This document shows, piece by piece, positions 1-8,169 of a DNA stretch of 38,623 bases. A model generated the notes under the pieces. That model had not been told where the DNA came from, did not search any database, and saw nothing but the letters and a program-made list of their open reading frames with translations. Position numbers and translations under genes: made by a program. Source of the stretch: a virus; IMG/VR virus record IMGVR_UViG_3300045051_000128, positions 1 through 38,623 of that record; one strand, 5' to 3'. How positions within the stretch are numbered: position 1 is the first letter of the stretch; every line of letters begins with the position of its first letter.

Positions 1-127
1 TTTTCGTCCGGTATCGTGCGCCCTATTGATGGCAAACGATATTGACACCGCGGCGAAAGCCGAGAACGCAATCAATGGCACGCTTGGCGTAGGCGAGGAA
101 TACCGCCGGCAAGACGGCGTATCTGTC
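1..127. repeat. Terminal redundancy, left copy
   Basis: These bases are identical to the last 127 bases of the window (38497-38623). The gpW-like gene is continuous across the join, so the sequence closes into a circle of about 38,496 bp. A repeat of exactly 127 bases matches a common assembler k-mer length, which makes an assembly overlap more likely than a biological terminal repeat. Confidence 0.95.
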
Positions 128-268
128 AAGCGCGCCCCGCTTCGCGACTTGATGACGCTGCAATCCGTGTCCGTGCGCAATCGTGCGCGGCGTAGCATCG
201 CGTTTAGTTCCGACTTCTCGCGCTCTTCGCTCAATACCGATTGGCCTTGGGGCGATTCTGGCCGATGA
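29..268 (+). CDS. gpW-like head-tail joining protein
   Basis: Small 79-residue protein between large terminase and portal, the position of gpW in lambda, where gpW plugs the portal after packaging and prepares the head for tail joining. The short helical N-terminal half and the middle stretch EEYRRQDGVSVKRAPLRDL resemble the gpW fold pattern (helix, beta hairpin with a polar tip, helix). I chose ATG 29; a TTG directly upstream at 26 is possible. The stop overlaps the portal ATG (ATGA), which implies translational coupling. Similarity is positional and by pattern, so the family call is moderate. Confidence 0.65.
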   Translation: MANDIDTAAKAENAINGTLGVGEEYRRQDGVSVKRAPLRDLMTLQSVSVRNRARRSIAFSSDFSRSSLNTDWPWGDSGR

Positions 269-1998
269 CAACCCGCATTGAGGCGTTGGAGCGCAAGGCC
301 GCACGCGCCAAGCTAGAGCGGCAAATGCATGAGGACAAGGTTGCGACGGTTCGCGCCAAGTCCGAACTAGGCAGGGTCAAGAACTACGTCAACAAGAACG
401 TCCGCGGCGGTCCTGACCGTCAACGCGGATGGACTATCATCGGACCTCCCGAGCGCGATTTCCAGACGTTCGACCGGCGCAGCATCATCGCGCAGGCACG
501 CCAAAAGCTGGAAGAGTCGCCGCTGGTGTACGGCATGATCCAAACGGACATGGATAACACCATCGGAAGCGGCTTCCGGCTGGAAATGCGGACTACAAAC
601 AAGCAATTCAACGAGACGGTTGAACGGCTTTGGGCGGCTGAAAAGGATTGTCTGGACGTTCGCGGCGAGCGTTCGTGGTGCCAGTTGCAGCGGCTTTGGG
701 ACACGCGCCGCTATATCGACGGCGACGTTGCCTTGCTGCTAGATGCCGGCGAAAAGAAGGGGCCGGATGGCCGCGTACCGTCGTATGTTCAGACCATCGA
801 GGCAGACCGCATTTACAAGAATATCGCGGATGCCTACGATTCTGGACGCGATTTTGACGATTTCGGGCGATGCGTGAAATACTACTTTGGCCCACGCCAG
901 AAGGCTCTAAAGCCACAAACGCAAATCGCGCCGCCCGATCCTTATGATGCTGACCGTGTTATTTTCTACATCAACCACGGCGCGGTAAATCGCGTCGAAC
1001 GCGAGCGAGGGATGTCGGCCTTTGTCACGCTTCCGAACATCGTCACCGACTTGGAAGAAATCCTAGAAGCGATGCTGTGCAAGGTTAAGAACGAAGCATT
1101 CGCCGCGTTGAAGTTCAAGACGATTCAGACCGCGCCGGATGGTCCGTGGGCAACGGATCAAGAGCAGACCAAAGACACGGGCGACGGTAGCACGCGCCGC
1201 TTTGTTAAGATGGTGCGCGGCACGAACTTTGACCTTGACCCGAACGAGGACGTGGAACTTGTTGGCATGGCATCGCCGAATAGCGATTTCATTCCGTTTG
1301 TGCGATTCCTCATCCGCATTTTCGGGCTTCCGCTGGGCATGCCGCTGGAAATGATCCTGATGGACCCCAGCGAAACGAACTACAGCGGCCTTCGCAGCCT
1401 GCTAGAGTTCGCGAAAAAGCGGTTCCGCGTGGCTCAAAATGAAGCCGCAATGATTGCCAGCAAGGTGTTTTGCTGGTGGTTGCAGCGTCAGATTGAGCTA
1501 AACGGGCTTAAAGTACCTGCCGACATCAAGGGAATGCATCATCTGCATTCATGGATTCTCCCGTCTTGGCCCTATTTGGACCCGTACAAAGAGGCGGCGG
1601 CGCAGGATTTGATGCTTAAGAACGGCACGCTAACCCCGCAAGACATCATTGAAAACAACACGGAGATGTCTTTCGAGGCGCATATTGCCAAGCTGGAACA
1701 GGCCAAGAATGAATATGAGCGCATCGGGTTCAAGCCCGCATGGGTCACTGACGTTGTGAGATTCAAGCCTGACGAATACGGTCAGCTAGTACGCGCTGGC
1801 GTAATTACTCCGCAGAGCGAGGACGAGGCATACGTCCGCAGCCAATACGAACTGCCGCCTATTTCCAAGGGCGTGCAAGAGGATTGGGACGAAAGCGGTA
1901 ATGCGCGACGCCCAATCACGCTTACGCAAGAGACTCCGCCCGCCCCCGCGGGGCCTCCCGCTGGAACGTCTGTCGATCCGAAGTTGTTGGAAGATTAG
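265..1998 (+). CDS. Portal protein, lambda gpB type
   Basis: 577-residue portal, which forms the dodecameric ring at the capsid vertex and is the channel for DNA and the docking site for terminase and the connector. The stretch DPSETNYSGLR near residue 370, followed by a basic helical segment, is typical of lambda-family portals (N-Y-S-x-x-R). Length is normal for the family. ATG 265 overlaps the preceding stop; a TTG at 241 would add eight residues but lies inside the previous gene. The C-terminus is proline-rich and probably disordered, as is common for portals that bind scaffold. Confidence 0.9.
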   Translation: MTTRIEALERKAARAKLERQMHEDKVATVRAKSELGRVKNYVNKNVRGGPDRQRGWTIIGPPERDFQTFDRRSIIAQARQKLEESPLVYGMIQTDMDNTIGSGFRLEMRTTNKQFNETVERLWAAEKDCLDVRGERSWCQLQRLWDTRRYIDGDVALLLDAGEKKGPDGRVPSYVQTIEADRIYKNIADAYDSGRDFDDFGRCVKYYFGPRQKALKPQTQIAPPDPYDADRVIFYINHGAVNRVERERGMSAFVTLPNIVTDLEEILEAMLCKVKNEAFAALKFKTIQTAPDGPWATDQEQTKDTGDGSTRRFVKMVRGTNFDLDPNEDVELVGMASPNSDFIPFVRFLIRIFGLPLGMPLEMILMDPSETNYSGLRSLLEFAKKRFRVAQNEAAMIASKVFCWWLQRQIELNGLKVPADIKGMHHLHSWILPSWPYLDPYKEAAAQDLMLKNGTLTPQDIIENNTEMSFEAHIAKLEQAKNEYERIGFKPAWVTDVVRFKPDEYGQLVRAGVITPQSEDEAYVRSQYELPPISKGVQEDWDESGNARRPITLTQETPPAPAGPPAGTSVDPKLLED

Positions 1999-2056
1999 CC
2001 CGAAAATCGCGCATTCCGACTGCAGTTGGTACGGTATCCATCGCCCTTGTTAGGAC

Positions 2057-3139
2057 ATGGCAAGCAACGTAAAACCCGGCAAGTGGTACAATCTCGCGGC
2101 GCAGCCTAACAGCAACGGCGCGCTTGAATGCTACATTTACGGCGAGATTGGCGGATGGCAAGAAGGCTCGCCAACGCAGGCCAATTTCATGGCCGATTTG
2201 CTTGCGGCTGGTCCGGTCAAAAAGATTGATATTCGGATCAATTCCCCCGGCGGCGATGCCTTCGACGCGCTTGGCATTTACAATTTCCTTCGCGCCAAGG
2301 GATATGAGGTCACGTCTTACGTTGACGGACTTGCCGCCTCTGCCGCTTCTATCATCGCAATGACGGGCAAAGTCGTAATGGCGTCTAATGCCGTCATGAT
2401 TTTGCATGAACCGTTCATGATGACGATGGGCAGCGCGGATGAATTGGCCCGCGCATCCGAACAAGTGCGCGTCATTCAAGATTCGCTTACCGGAATTTAC
2501 ATGGCCCGCACTGGCCAGACGAAATCCAAGATTGCGCAGCTCATGGCAGACATGACGCCGATTAGCGCGCAGATGGCCAAGGAAATGGGCTTTGCGGACG
2601 AAATTTCCGATCCCGTTGCAATTGCCGCGAGCTTAAGCAAAGACAAGTTTCCGAAGATTGCCGCGAAAGCCCCGTCGTTTTTCGCGGAAAAACCCGCACC
2701 AAAGGAAAAAGACATGACGCCCGAAGAGATTCAAAAGATCAAAGATGACGCCGCGGCTTCCGTTCGCGCCGAAATTGCCACGTTTAAGGCCGAGTTTGGC
2801 GAGAAAGCTATGGACTATCTCGACCAGAAACTTTCTCTTGACGCCGCCCGCGCCGCTTACGCTGGCCATTTGAAGGCGCAGCTTGACGCGAAAACGGCGG
2901 AACTTGCCACGGTTCGCGCCGAACTGGATACCGTCAAGGCCAATGGCAAGGCGGGCTTCGTGAAGCATGACGGCAGCGACGGCGCGAAGGCGTCGGTTGA
3001 CGATGATGCGTTGCTTGCCAAGCACAAGATCGACCTCGCTACGATCAAGGATTACGCGAAGAAAAACGGCAAGAAGTTTGATGACGTGAAGGCGATGATG
3101 GTGAGAGACCTGCGCGCCTTTGAAGCCTCCCGCGAATAA
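2057..3139 (+). CDS. ClpP-type prohead protease with scaffold-like tail
   Basis: 360 residues. The first ~200 form a ClpP/S49-like serine protease: INSPGG near residue 75, the nucleophile serine in GLAASAAS (about Ser95) and the histidine in ILHEP (about His117). From about residue 215 the protein becomes a charged Ala/Lys/Glu-rich coiled coil, as expected for a scaffold. This matches lambda gpC, which cleaves head proteins during prohead maturation and contains the scaffold Nu3 as its C-terminal part. An in-frame ATG at 2714 with an AAAGGA upstream could give a separate scaffold product. It lies between portal and cement protein, as in lambda. Confidence 0.88.
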   Translation: MASNVKPGKWYNLAAQPNSNGALECYIYGEIGGWQEGSPTQANFMADLLAAGPVKKIDIRINSPGGDAFDALGIYNFLRAKGYEVTSYVDGLAASAASIIAMTGKVVMASNAVMILHEPFMMTMGSADELARASEQVRVIQDSLTGIYMARTGQTKSKIAQLMADMTPISAQMAKEMGFADEISDPVAIAASLSKDKFPKIAAKAPSFFAEKPAPKEKDMTPEEIQKIKDDAAASVRAEIATFKAEFGEKAMDYLDQKLSLDAARAAYAGHLKAQLDAKTAELATVRAELDTVKANGKAGFVKHDGSDGAKASVDDDALLAKHKIDLATIKDYAKKNGKKFDDVKAMMVRDLRAFEASRE

Positions 3140-3169
3140 CAAACCAATCACAACAAGGAAAAACACACA

Positions 3170-3979
3170 ATGAACAACATCGTTCGCAAGATTTTTGTCG
3201 GGGCCATCGCCGGCCTTATCGGCGCGTCGGCTTTTGCCGCTGCGCTCACTGCCAATACCGGCACGCCGCAGCGCGCTGGTTTGCAATCGTCCTATCTGGC
3301 CGCATCGAATCACATTTGGGCCGGCTCGCTCGTTGCGCTCAATTCCAGCGGCAAGCTGGTCCCGGCCAGCGACACCGCCAGTACGAAGATTGTCGGGCGT
3401 GCGTCCAAAGAAGTGGACAATACGGGAAGCTCGTACAGCACCAATGCGGCGGTTCCCGTTGACCGCGGCGTTTTTCGCTGGGTGAATGGCGGTAGTTTCA
3501 CGCTGGCCGATGTGGGTTCGCTGGCCTATGCGCTGGACGATCAGACCGTAGTTACCGCGGCGCAGGCCACGAACGACATCGTTGCGGGCTTGATTATCGA
3601 CGTGGATAGCGGCGGCGTATGGGTTGACTCGTTCGCGATTGGCTCGCAGGGCGCGGCCAGCTTCACCACGTTCTCCGCCTCTGGCAATGGCAGCATCGGC
3701 GGCACGCTGGCGGTAAGCGGTAATACCACGCTTTCGGCTAATGCCACCGTAACCAGCAACCTTGCAGTCACCGGCACGGCTACGCTTTCCAGCACGCTGG
3801 CGGTTACTGGCGCAAGCACGTTCACGGGACCGGCCACGCTCAATGGCACCAATACGGTGTTCGGCTCGTCCCTTGTTGGTGGCACGATTACGCAGCAGAC
3901 CGTTAGCGCGTATGTCAAGATTCAGGGTCCGGGCGGCACTAACTACTACCTAAAGGCTTTTCTCCCGACCGGTCCGTAA
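3170..3979 (+). CDS. Capsid cement/decoration-like protein with signal peptide
   Basis: 269 residues. Residues 30-130 resemble the DUF2190-type capsid cement proteins (an AGSLVALNSSGKLVPA segment, later VDRGVFRW and Ala/Gly-rich beta strands), matching its place between protease and major capsid. Two features are odd. The N-terminus looks like a Sec signal peptide (basic NIVRK, hydrophobic stretch, ASAFA cleavage-type motif). The C-terminal half is a run of short beta repeats of the form (T/S)LAV(S/T)G(N/T)(T/A)TL, as in adhesins and fibre proteins. It has a good ribosome site (AAGGAA). It may be a cement protein with a surface-exposed extension. Confidence 0.6.
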   Translation: MNNIVRKIFVGAIAGLIGASAFAAALTANTGTPQRAGLQSSYLAASNHIWAGSLVALNSSGKLVPASDTASTKIVGRASKEVDNTGSSYSTNAAVPVDRGVFRWVNGGSFTLADVGSLAYALDDQTVVTAAQATNDIVAGLIIDVDSGGVWVDSFAIGSQGAASFTTFSASGNGSIGGTLAVSGNTTLSANATVTSNLAVTGTATLSSTLAVTGASTFTGPATLNGTNTVFGSSLVGGTITQQTVSAYVKIQGPGGTNYYLKAFLPTGP

Positions 3980-4012
3980 GAAAGTAACAACGATCTAACC
4001 AAGGAAGCAAAA

Positions 4013-4954
4013 ATGGACATCAATCAAGCAAGCCTCAGCATCCTGTTTACGGAAATCGACACCGCGGCCAAGAACGCCTTCGCGTCGGCCACGGAAAAGC
4101 AGATTTTCGAACTGTGTTCGATGAAGGTTCCAAGCCGTTCGGCCACGCAGTTGCATGCGTGGATGAATCAGATTCCTAAGATTCGCCAGTGGCTCGGCGA
4201 CCGGCAGATCAAAAACATTTCGACGGGCGTTTTGAACATCCCCAACCGGAAGTTCGAAGAGACCATCGAAATGGAGCGCACGGTCATCGAGGATGACATG
4301 TACGGCATCTACAGCAATCTTGCCGCCGCGATGGGCGCGCAAGCCGCCGTGTTTCCTGACGTGCTGTGCGTGGAAACGCTTTGCACCAATGACATCTGGC
4401 AGGCCGATAACGCCGCGTTCTATGGCACCACGCGCCGGTATACGGACCCGAATGACGCGACGAACTACAGTGAGATCAACAACTACACGACGGATTCTTT
4501 GTCCGCCGCGTCGTTCAATACCGCGTACAAGCTGATGACTTCTTACACCGGCCACGGCGGGCTTCCTTTGGAAGTCAAGCCCGTTGCGCTGGTGCATGGT
4601 CCCGCGCTTCGTACCACGGCGTTCGACATCCTGAAAAACGAGTTTCTTGCCGGCGCGGTCAACGCGAACGGCGCGACCTCCCGCAACCCGAACCAAAACC
4701 TTGTGATGCCAATTGAATCGCAGCGTCTTGTTGGCGCGAACGCTTACAAATGGTTCTTGGTTGGCGAAGCGGCTGGCGGCATCCGCGGCTTGGTCTATCA
4801 GGAACGCATGGCGGCAGAGTTTCAGCGGTCCCGCTTGGACCTCAATAGCGATTACGTGTTCCTTACGGACAAGTTCCAGTACGGCGTGCGTATCCGCGGC
4901 GAGGCATTCAAGCTGTTCCCGCACTTGATCTATGGCGGCTTTGCCTCGTCCTAA
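4013..4954 (+). CDS. Major capsid protein, Mu gpT-like
   Basis: 313 residues. The segment with Q-I-P-K-I-R-Q-W-L-G-D-R, then K-F-E-E-T-I-E and V-I-E-D-D-M-Y-G, is the pattern of the Mu major head subunit family (gpT, PF10124), in which a tryptophan-containing (L/M)REW-type motif is followed by KFE and DD(x)G. It forms the icosahedral shell. It has a strong ribosome site (AAGGAA) and is followed by a strong terminator at 4979, consistent with high expression. The rest of the head module is lambda-like, so the capsid gene suggests mosaicism. Confidence 0.85.
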   Translation: MDINQASLSILFTEIDTAAKNAFASATEKQIFELCSMKVPSRSATQLHAWMNQIPKIRQWLGDRQIKNISTGVLNIPNRKFEETIEMERTVIEDDMYGIYSNLAAAMGAQAAVFPDVLCVETLCTNDIWQADNAAFYGTTRRYTDPNDATNYSEINNYTTDSLSAASFNTAYKLMTSYTGHGGLPLEVKPVALVHGPALRTTAFDILKNEFLAGAVNANGATSRNPNQNLVMPIESQRLVGANAYKWFLVGEAAGGIRGLVYQERMAAEFQRSRLDLNSDYVFLTDKFQYGVRIRGEAFKLFPHLIYGGFASS

Positions 4955-4978
4955 TCGGTAGCGGAATCGGTCACAACT

Positions 4979-5013
4979 GCGGGCGGTCGGTCACAAGCCG
5001 CCGCCCGCTTTTT
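4979..5013 (+). terminator. Rho-independent terminator after the capsid gene
   Basis: An 8-bp GC stem GCGGGCGG / CCGCCCGC continues inside, past a single bulged T, as CGG / CCG around a 7-nt loop, and is followed by five T. It sits between the capsid gene and the connector genes and would uncouple capsid expression from the tail genes. Confidence 0.85.
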
Positions 5014-5025
5014 GTTGAAATCATC

Positions 5026-5337
5026 ATGGCCCTTGACCTCGACATAATTGCGGCAGACATGGCGGCGATCATCGCGGACTTTCCCGATTCAATCACCGTT
5101 GACGGGCAATCCTATGTAGTCGCGGCGTCGGGTGTTCAGCGCGGCCAGACGCTGGATGTCGGCGGATTCATGGCTGACATCACGTTCCAATTCTCGGGCA
5201 TGCCATCGGTGATTTCCGGTATCGCGATACTTAACAAGCGCGTGACGTACAAAGGCAAAACCTACCGCATTGCTCGCGTGTTCCCGGATAACACGGGCGG
5301 CGGCATCACCTGCTATTGCGTGGATGACGCGAAGTAG
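5026..5337 (+). CDS. Probable head-completion/connector protein
   Basis: 103-residue acidic, beta-rich protein directly after the capsid gene. The pattern of an N-terminal helix (DLDIIAADMAAIIADFP) and later strands ending in TYKGKTYRIARV resembles small head-tail attachment proteins such as lambda gpFII. It starts at the first ATG after the terminator and lies 2 bp upstream of the next gene. The assignment rests mainly on position. Confidence 0.5.
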   Translation: MALDLDIIAADMAAIIADFPDSITVDGQSYVVAASGVQRGQTLDVGGFMADITFQFSGMPSVISGIAILNKRVTYKGKTYRIARVFPDNTGGGITCYCVDDAK

Positions 5338-5339
5338 CC

Positions 5340-6173
5340 ATGGAAACCTACGTCGATGTAGCTGGATTTGAGTCTGCAATGGATGGCATTGCGCGGGAAA
5401 CTGGCGTCGAAATGTCTGCCATCATGCGGGACAACTCTGCGCTGATTTGCGCCGATCTTATTAAAGCTACTCCGCCCATTGACGTAGGCGATGGGCATAG
5501 CGGTAGTGATGCGTCGGCCTATCGTCTAGGCAAGGCCAAGGTGGAGCGCGACATTCGCGCCATTGTGTACGGCGTTAAAAGCTGGGGGCGCAATCACAAG
5601 GGCCCGTCCGAATTGGTAGGCGGCGCGCATCTTTTCAAAAGCGAGGATGGCGCGCTGTATGCCGTCGAGGAAAAAAACGTATCGCAAGACGGTATGAAGC
5701 TCGCGGCATACCACAAGGCATTGCGACTGCCGAGTACGGGAAACGTTGGAAACGGCGCGAAGGAAAATGCAGCATCAAAATTCGCCATCAGCAACTTCAC
5801 CGCATCGCGCAAGATGCACGTTCCTGAGCCTGTGCTGAAAAAGTACATCCGCGAAATGCAGTCGCACATTGGAACGACTCGCGCCGGATGGATGCCGGCG
5901 TTTCTGGCGTTCTCTAAAAATGCTCTTACATCGCGATACAACCCGCCCGCGTGGGTTCGTAATCAGCCGTACATGGGAACGTTTACGGACTCGGGCAACA
6001 TGGAGCAGATTTCCGGCGATTGGACGGCAACAAACCAAGTTCCGTGGATTCGCCGCACGGCAATCGTTCGCCTTGTCAATTACGTCATGGACGTTCGCGC
6101 CCGCGACTTTTGGAAAGGCAACTACCGGATGCGGCTGGATAAGGTGCTGAAAAAGCGCGAGGCAGCGTCGTGA
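5340..6173 (+). CDS. Probable tail completion protein (gpZ position)
   Basis: 277 residues. Within the head-tail junction block, before the tail terminator candidate, this is where lambda gpZ/gpU or HK97 gp10-type proteins lie. The N-terminus (VAGFESAMDGIARETGVEMSAI) and a basic region around residues 170-250 fit a gpZ-like minor tail protein, but I see no diagnostic motif. It is longer than most HK97 gp10-like proteins. Its TGA overlaps the GTG of the next gene. Confidence 0.45.
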   Translation: METYVDVAGFESAMDGIARETGVEMSAIMRDNSALICADLIKATPPIDVGDGHSGSDASAYRLGKAKVERDIRAIVYGVKSWGRNHKGPSELVGGAHLFKSEDGALYAVEEKNVSQDGMKLAAYHKALRLPSTGNVGNGAKENAASKFAISNFTASRKMHVPEPVLKKYIREMQSHIGTTRAGWMPAFLAFSKNALTSRYNPPAWVRNQPYMGTFTDSGNMEQISGDWTATNQVPWIRRTAIVRLVNYVMDVRARDFWKGNYRMRLDKVLKKREAAS

Positions 6174-6670
6174 ACATTCCGCTTACGTTCATGAACTTCC
6201 GCGCCGAGGATGCGATTGTCGCAATGATCCGCGCCAATGACGATCCTGCGCCGGTTAATCTGTACACGACCGCGGACATGACGGGCGACGGGCAGCAGAT
6301 TTCAGAGCCTTTCGTTTTGGTATCCGCAACGGATTCGCAAATGCCGTCAGATATGAACATCGACCCGACTGCGGGCGTTGGCAATGAACAGCTTTCTATT
6401 GTCATCGTGGTTCGCACGCACGCCGCAAACGAAGATGTACTTTCGCTTGGCATCAATATGTCCGCCCGTGATTTCCATGCGCAGACCGCAGGACGAATCA
6501 AGGCCATCATTTGCAGTCAGAACTTTATCTCTGAATTGATGGCGCAGGGCGTTCCGGGAATTGGATTTGAGCAGCAGGATTATCCAACGACAAATACGCA
6601 GCCGGTTGACCGCTCCTATGTAACGCGCATCGCATTCATGTTGCGCGCATACCCGAAAGGCGACGAATGA
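6170..6670 (+). CDS. Probable tail terminator protein (gpU position)
   Basis: 166 residues; start GTG 6170 overlaps the previous stop (GTGA). It begins with a helix (FRAEDAIVAMIRAN) and then alternates strands, ending with a beta strand RSYVTRIAFMLRAY, the alpha/beta layout of tail terminators that cap the tail tube. Its position between connector and tube genes agrees. No sequence motif proves it. Confidence 0.45.
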   Translation: MNIPLTFMNFRAEDAIVAMIRANDDPAPVNLYTTADMTGDGQQISEPFVLVSATDSQMPSDMNIDPTAGVGNEQLSIVIVVRTHAANEDVLSLGINMSARDFHAQTAGRIKAIICSQNFISELMAQGVPGIGFEQQDYPTTNTQPVDRSYVTRIAFMLRAYPKGDE

Positions 6671-7116
6671 AAAAGGCAATCTTAATCCTTGCAATGCTGG
6701 CAGGCATTGCGCAGGCGGCGAATGAGGTCAGCGTTAATTGGACGTTCAAGGCCGAGAAGGGCAACGTCTCAATCAATCGCGCCCAAACGAAACAGTGGAG
6801 TATTACGAATGCCGCTCCGAATGTGTCGGCATACACGGTGCTAGTCGCCACGAATGCCGCAGGCACGGCTATTGCGCAGGGGTCCGTCACCACCAACGGC
6901 TGGGGTTGGATCATTAACACGTCAACAAATGCCGGCGCGTTTGTGGACTACGGCGCGCAGGTTTCTGGCACGTTTTACCCCGTGCTTCGCGTCTATGCCG
7001 GCGAGGGCTTCCCGGTTCGTCTATCTCCCGGCACAACGAACTACGCACGCGCCGGCACTACGTCCACCAACACCCCAGCGGCAATCGTTATCGAGTGCCC
7101 CATAATTGATAATTGA
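6667..7116 (+). CDS. Secreted beta-rich protein in the tail module
   Basis: 149 residues, starting with a clear Sec-type signal peptide MKKAILILAMLAGIAQA followed by a mature Asn/Thr-rich beta protein with many TN steps. It overlaps the preceding gene by ATGA and is followed 18 bp later by the tube protein gene, so it belongs to the structural operon. No family was recognised. It could be a tail or decoration subunit with an export signal, or a protein made for the host envelope. Confidence 0.6.
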   Translation: MKKAILILAMLAGIAQAANEVSVNWTFKAEKGNVSINRAQTKQWSITNAAPNVSAYTVLVATNAAGTAIAQGSVTTNGWGWIINTSTNAGAFVDYGAQVSGTFYPVLRVYAGEGFPVRLSPGTTNYARAGTTSTNTPAAIVIECPIIDN

Positions 7117-7134
7117 GCATAAGGAGAAACGACC

Positions 7135-7497
7135 ATGGCAGCAATCGAAGTCTTTGGCACAGGCGTACAGCAGGGCGCGGCACTTACTACCGTATCGGCC
7201 ACGCTTACAAACTACATCCTTGAAAGTGCGACGGAAGGCGGAAAGAACGTCGATTTCGAAGATGTATTTGATTCGGACGGCAAGCGCGTAACCCGCATCG
7301 TGTTCAACCGCGAGTTGAAGCTTACGTTGACGCTTATTTGCAAGACCAGCGCGACGCCTACTTCCGATTTCCCGGAAGGCGATAAAAGCACGATCACCGG
7401 ACTCACGACATTCTACGTCGATTCCTGCGCATTGTCCCGCGTCAAGGGCGCGAACAAGGTCACGGTTACTCTGTCCGAAATCTTCGTTTCGGCGTAA
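7135..7497 (+). CDS. Probable major tail tube protein
   Basis: 120 residues, beta-rich, with its own strong ribosome site (AAGGAG, 8 nt before ATG), the only such site in the tail block, which suggests high output. Its place two genes before the tape measure fits the tube protein. The sequence (EVFGTGVQQGAAL, later VTVTLSEIFVSA) lacks a family signature I can name. It is shorter than most tube proteins. Confidence 0.5.
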   Translation: MAAIEVFGTGVQQGAALTTVSATLTNYILESATEGGKNVDFEDVFDSDGKRVTRIVFNRELKLTLTLICKTSATPTSDFPEGDKSTITGLTTFYVDSCALSRVKGANKVTVTLSEIFVSA

Positions 7498-7509
7498 GCG
7501 CAAGCGGCC

Positions 7510-8169
7510 ATGCGGAACGTATGGCTAGCGGCAATGCTGGCAGGCTCCCCGGTCATTCTAGGCCGGCGAGTCCTGCCGTTTTCCGTTTGCCATTCGATGA
7601 TCCTTCATGCCGCGGAGAATCCTTATTGGTTCGGGCGTGAGTGCCGGCCAGAGGATTTGATTGAGGCGGTCATGGTCTGCTCGCGGACATGGGAGCAAAA
7701 CCGCGAACGCTTTGCCAAGGATGGCCGCAGAGAGGCGCGACGGCTTGCGGCTAGGTTGTACCTGCGCAAAGAATTTCAAGCCGCGCATGAGGCATTTGCG
7801 GCGTACCTAAACGATGCTTGCGACGTGACTGCCCGCGAGTTGCCAGACACGGACGGCGGGCGCGAATTGGTTGCGCCTTGGCAATTTCGCATCGTGCCGT
7901 TTCTGATGCGCCATGGAATGAGCGAAAGTGAAGCGTGGAATTGTCCGGTAAATCGTGCGCGGTGCTACCTAGACGCTACGGCGGAAGAGGCCGGCGATGC
8001 AATCTTGTGCGACGGCGTGCAGGAAAACGCATACGCCTTGATCGTTGAGGCGAACAAATTGGCCGCGGCTGGCCAGCGCGAACAGGCGGACGAACTTTAC
8101 AATCGGGCGCAAGCGGTATTCGACCGAAAGAGCGGCGCGTCTGATGCGCTTCGGAAGGCGTTGAAATGA
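7510..8169 (+). CDS. Tail protein between tube and tape measure; possible assembly chaperone
   Basis: 219 residues, alpha-helical and Trp/Cys-containing, with a conserved-looking N-terminal stretch LPFSVCHSMILHAAENPYW. The slot between tube and tape measure normally holds tail assembly chaperones (lambda gpG/gpGT). There is no obvious slippery site giving a G-GT fusion, and the gene overlaps the tape measure by ATGA. The last 50 residues form a helical tail. The chaperone role is inferred from position. Confidence 0.4.
   Translation: MRNVWLAAMLAGSPVILGRRVLPFSVCHSMILHAAENPYWFGRECRPEDLIEAVMVCSRTWEQNRERFAKDGRREARRLAARLYLRKEFQAAHEAFAAYLNDACDVTARELPDTDGGRELVAPWQFRIVPFLMRHGMSESEAWNCPVNRARCYLDATAEEAGDAILCDGVQENAYALIVEANKLAAAGQREQADELYNRAQAVFDRKSGASDALRKALK

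Noticed and set aside
1-127. Biological direct terminal repeat
   Set aside because: Exactly 127 bp with a gene running through the join fits an assembler overlap; terminase type also suggests cos ends.
3995-4924. Long open frame on the minus strand opposite the capsid gene
   Set aside because: It mirrors the capsid gene, has no ribosome site and is an Arg/Val-rich composition artefact.
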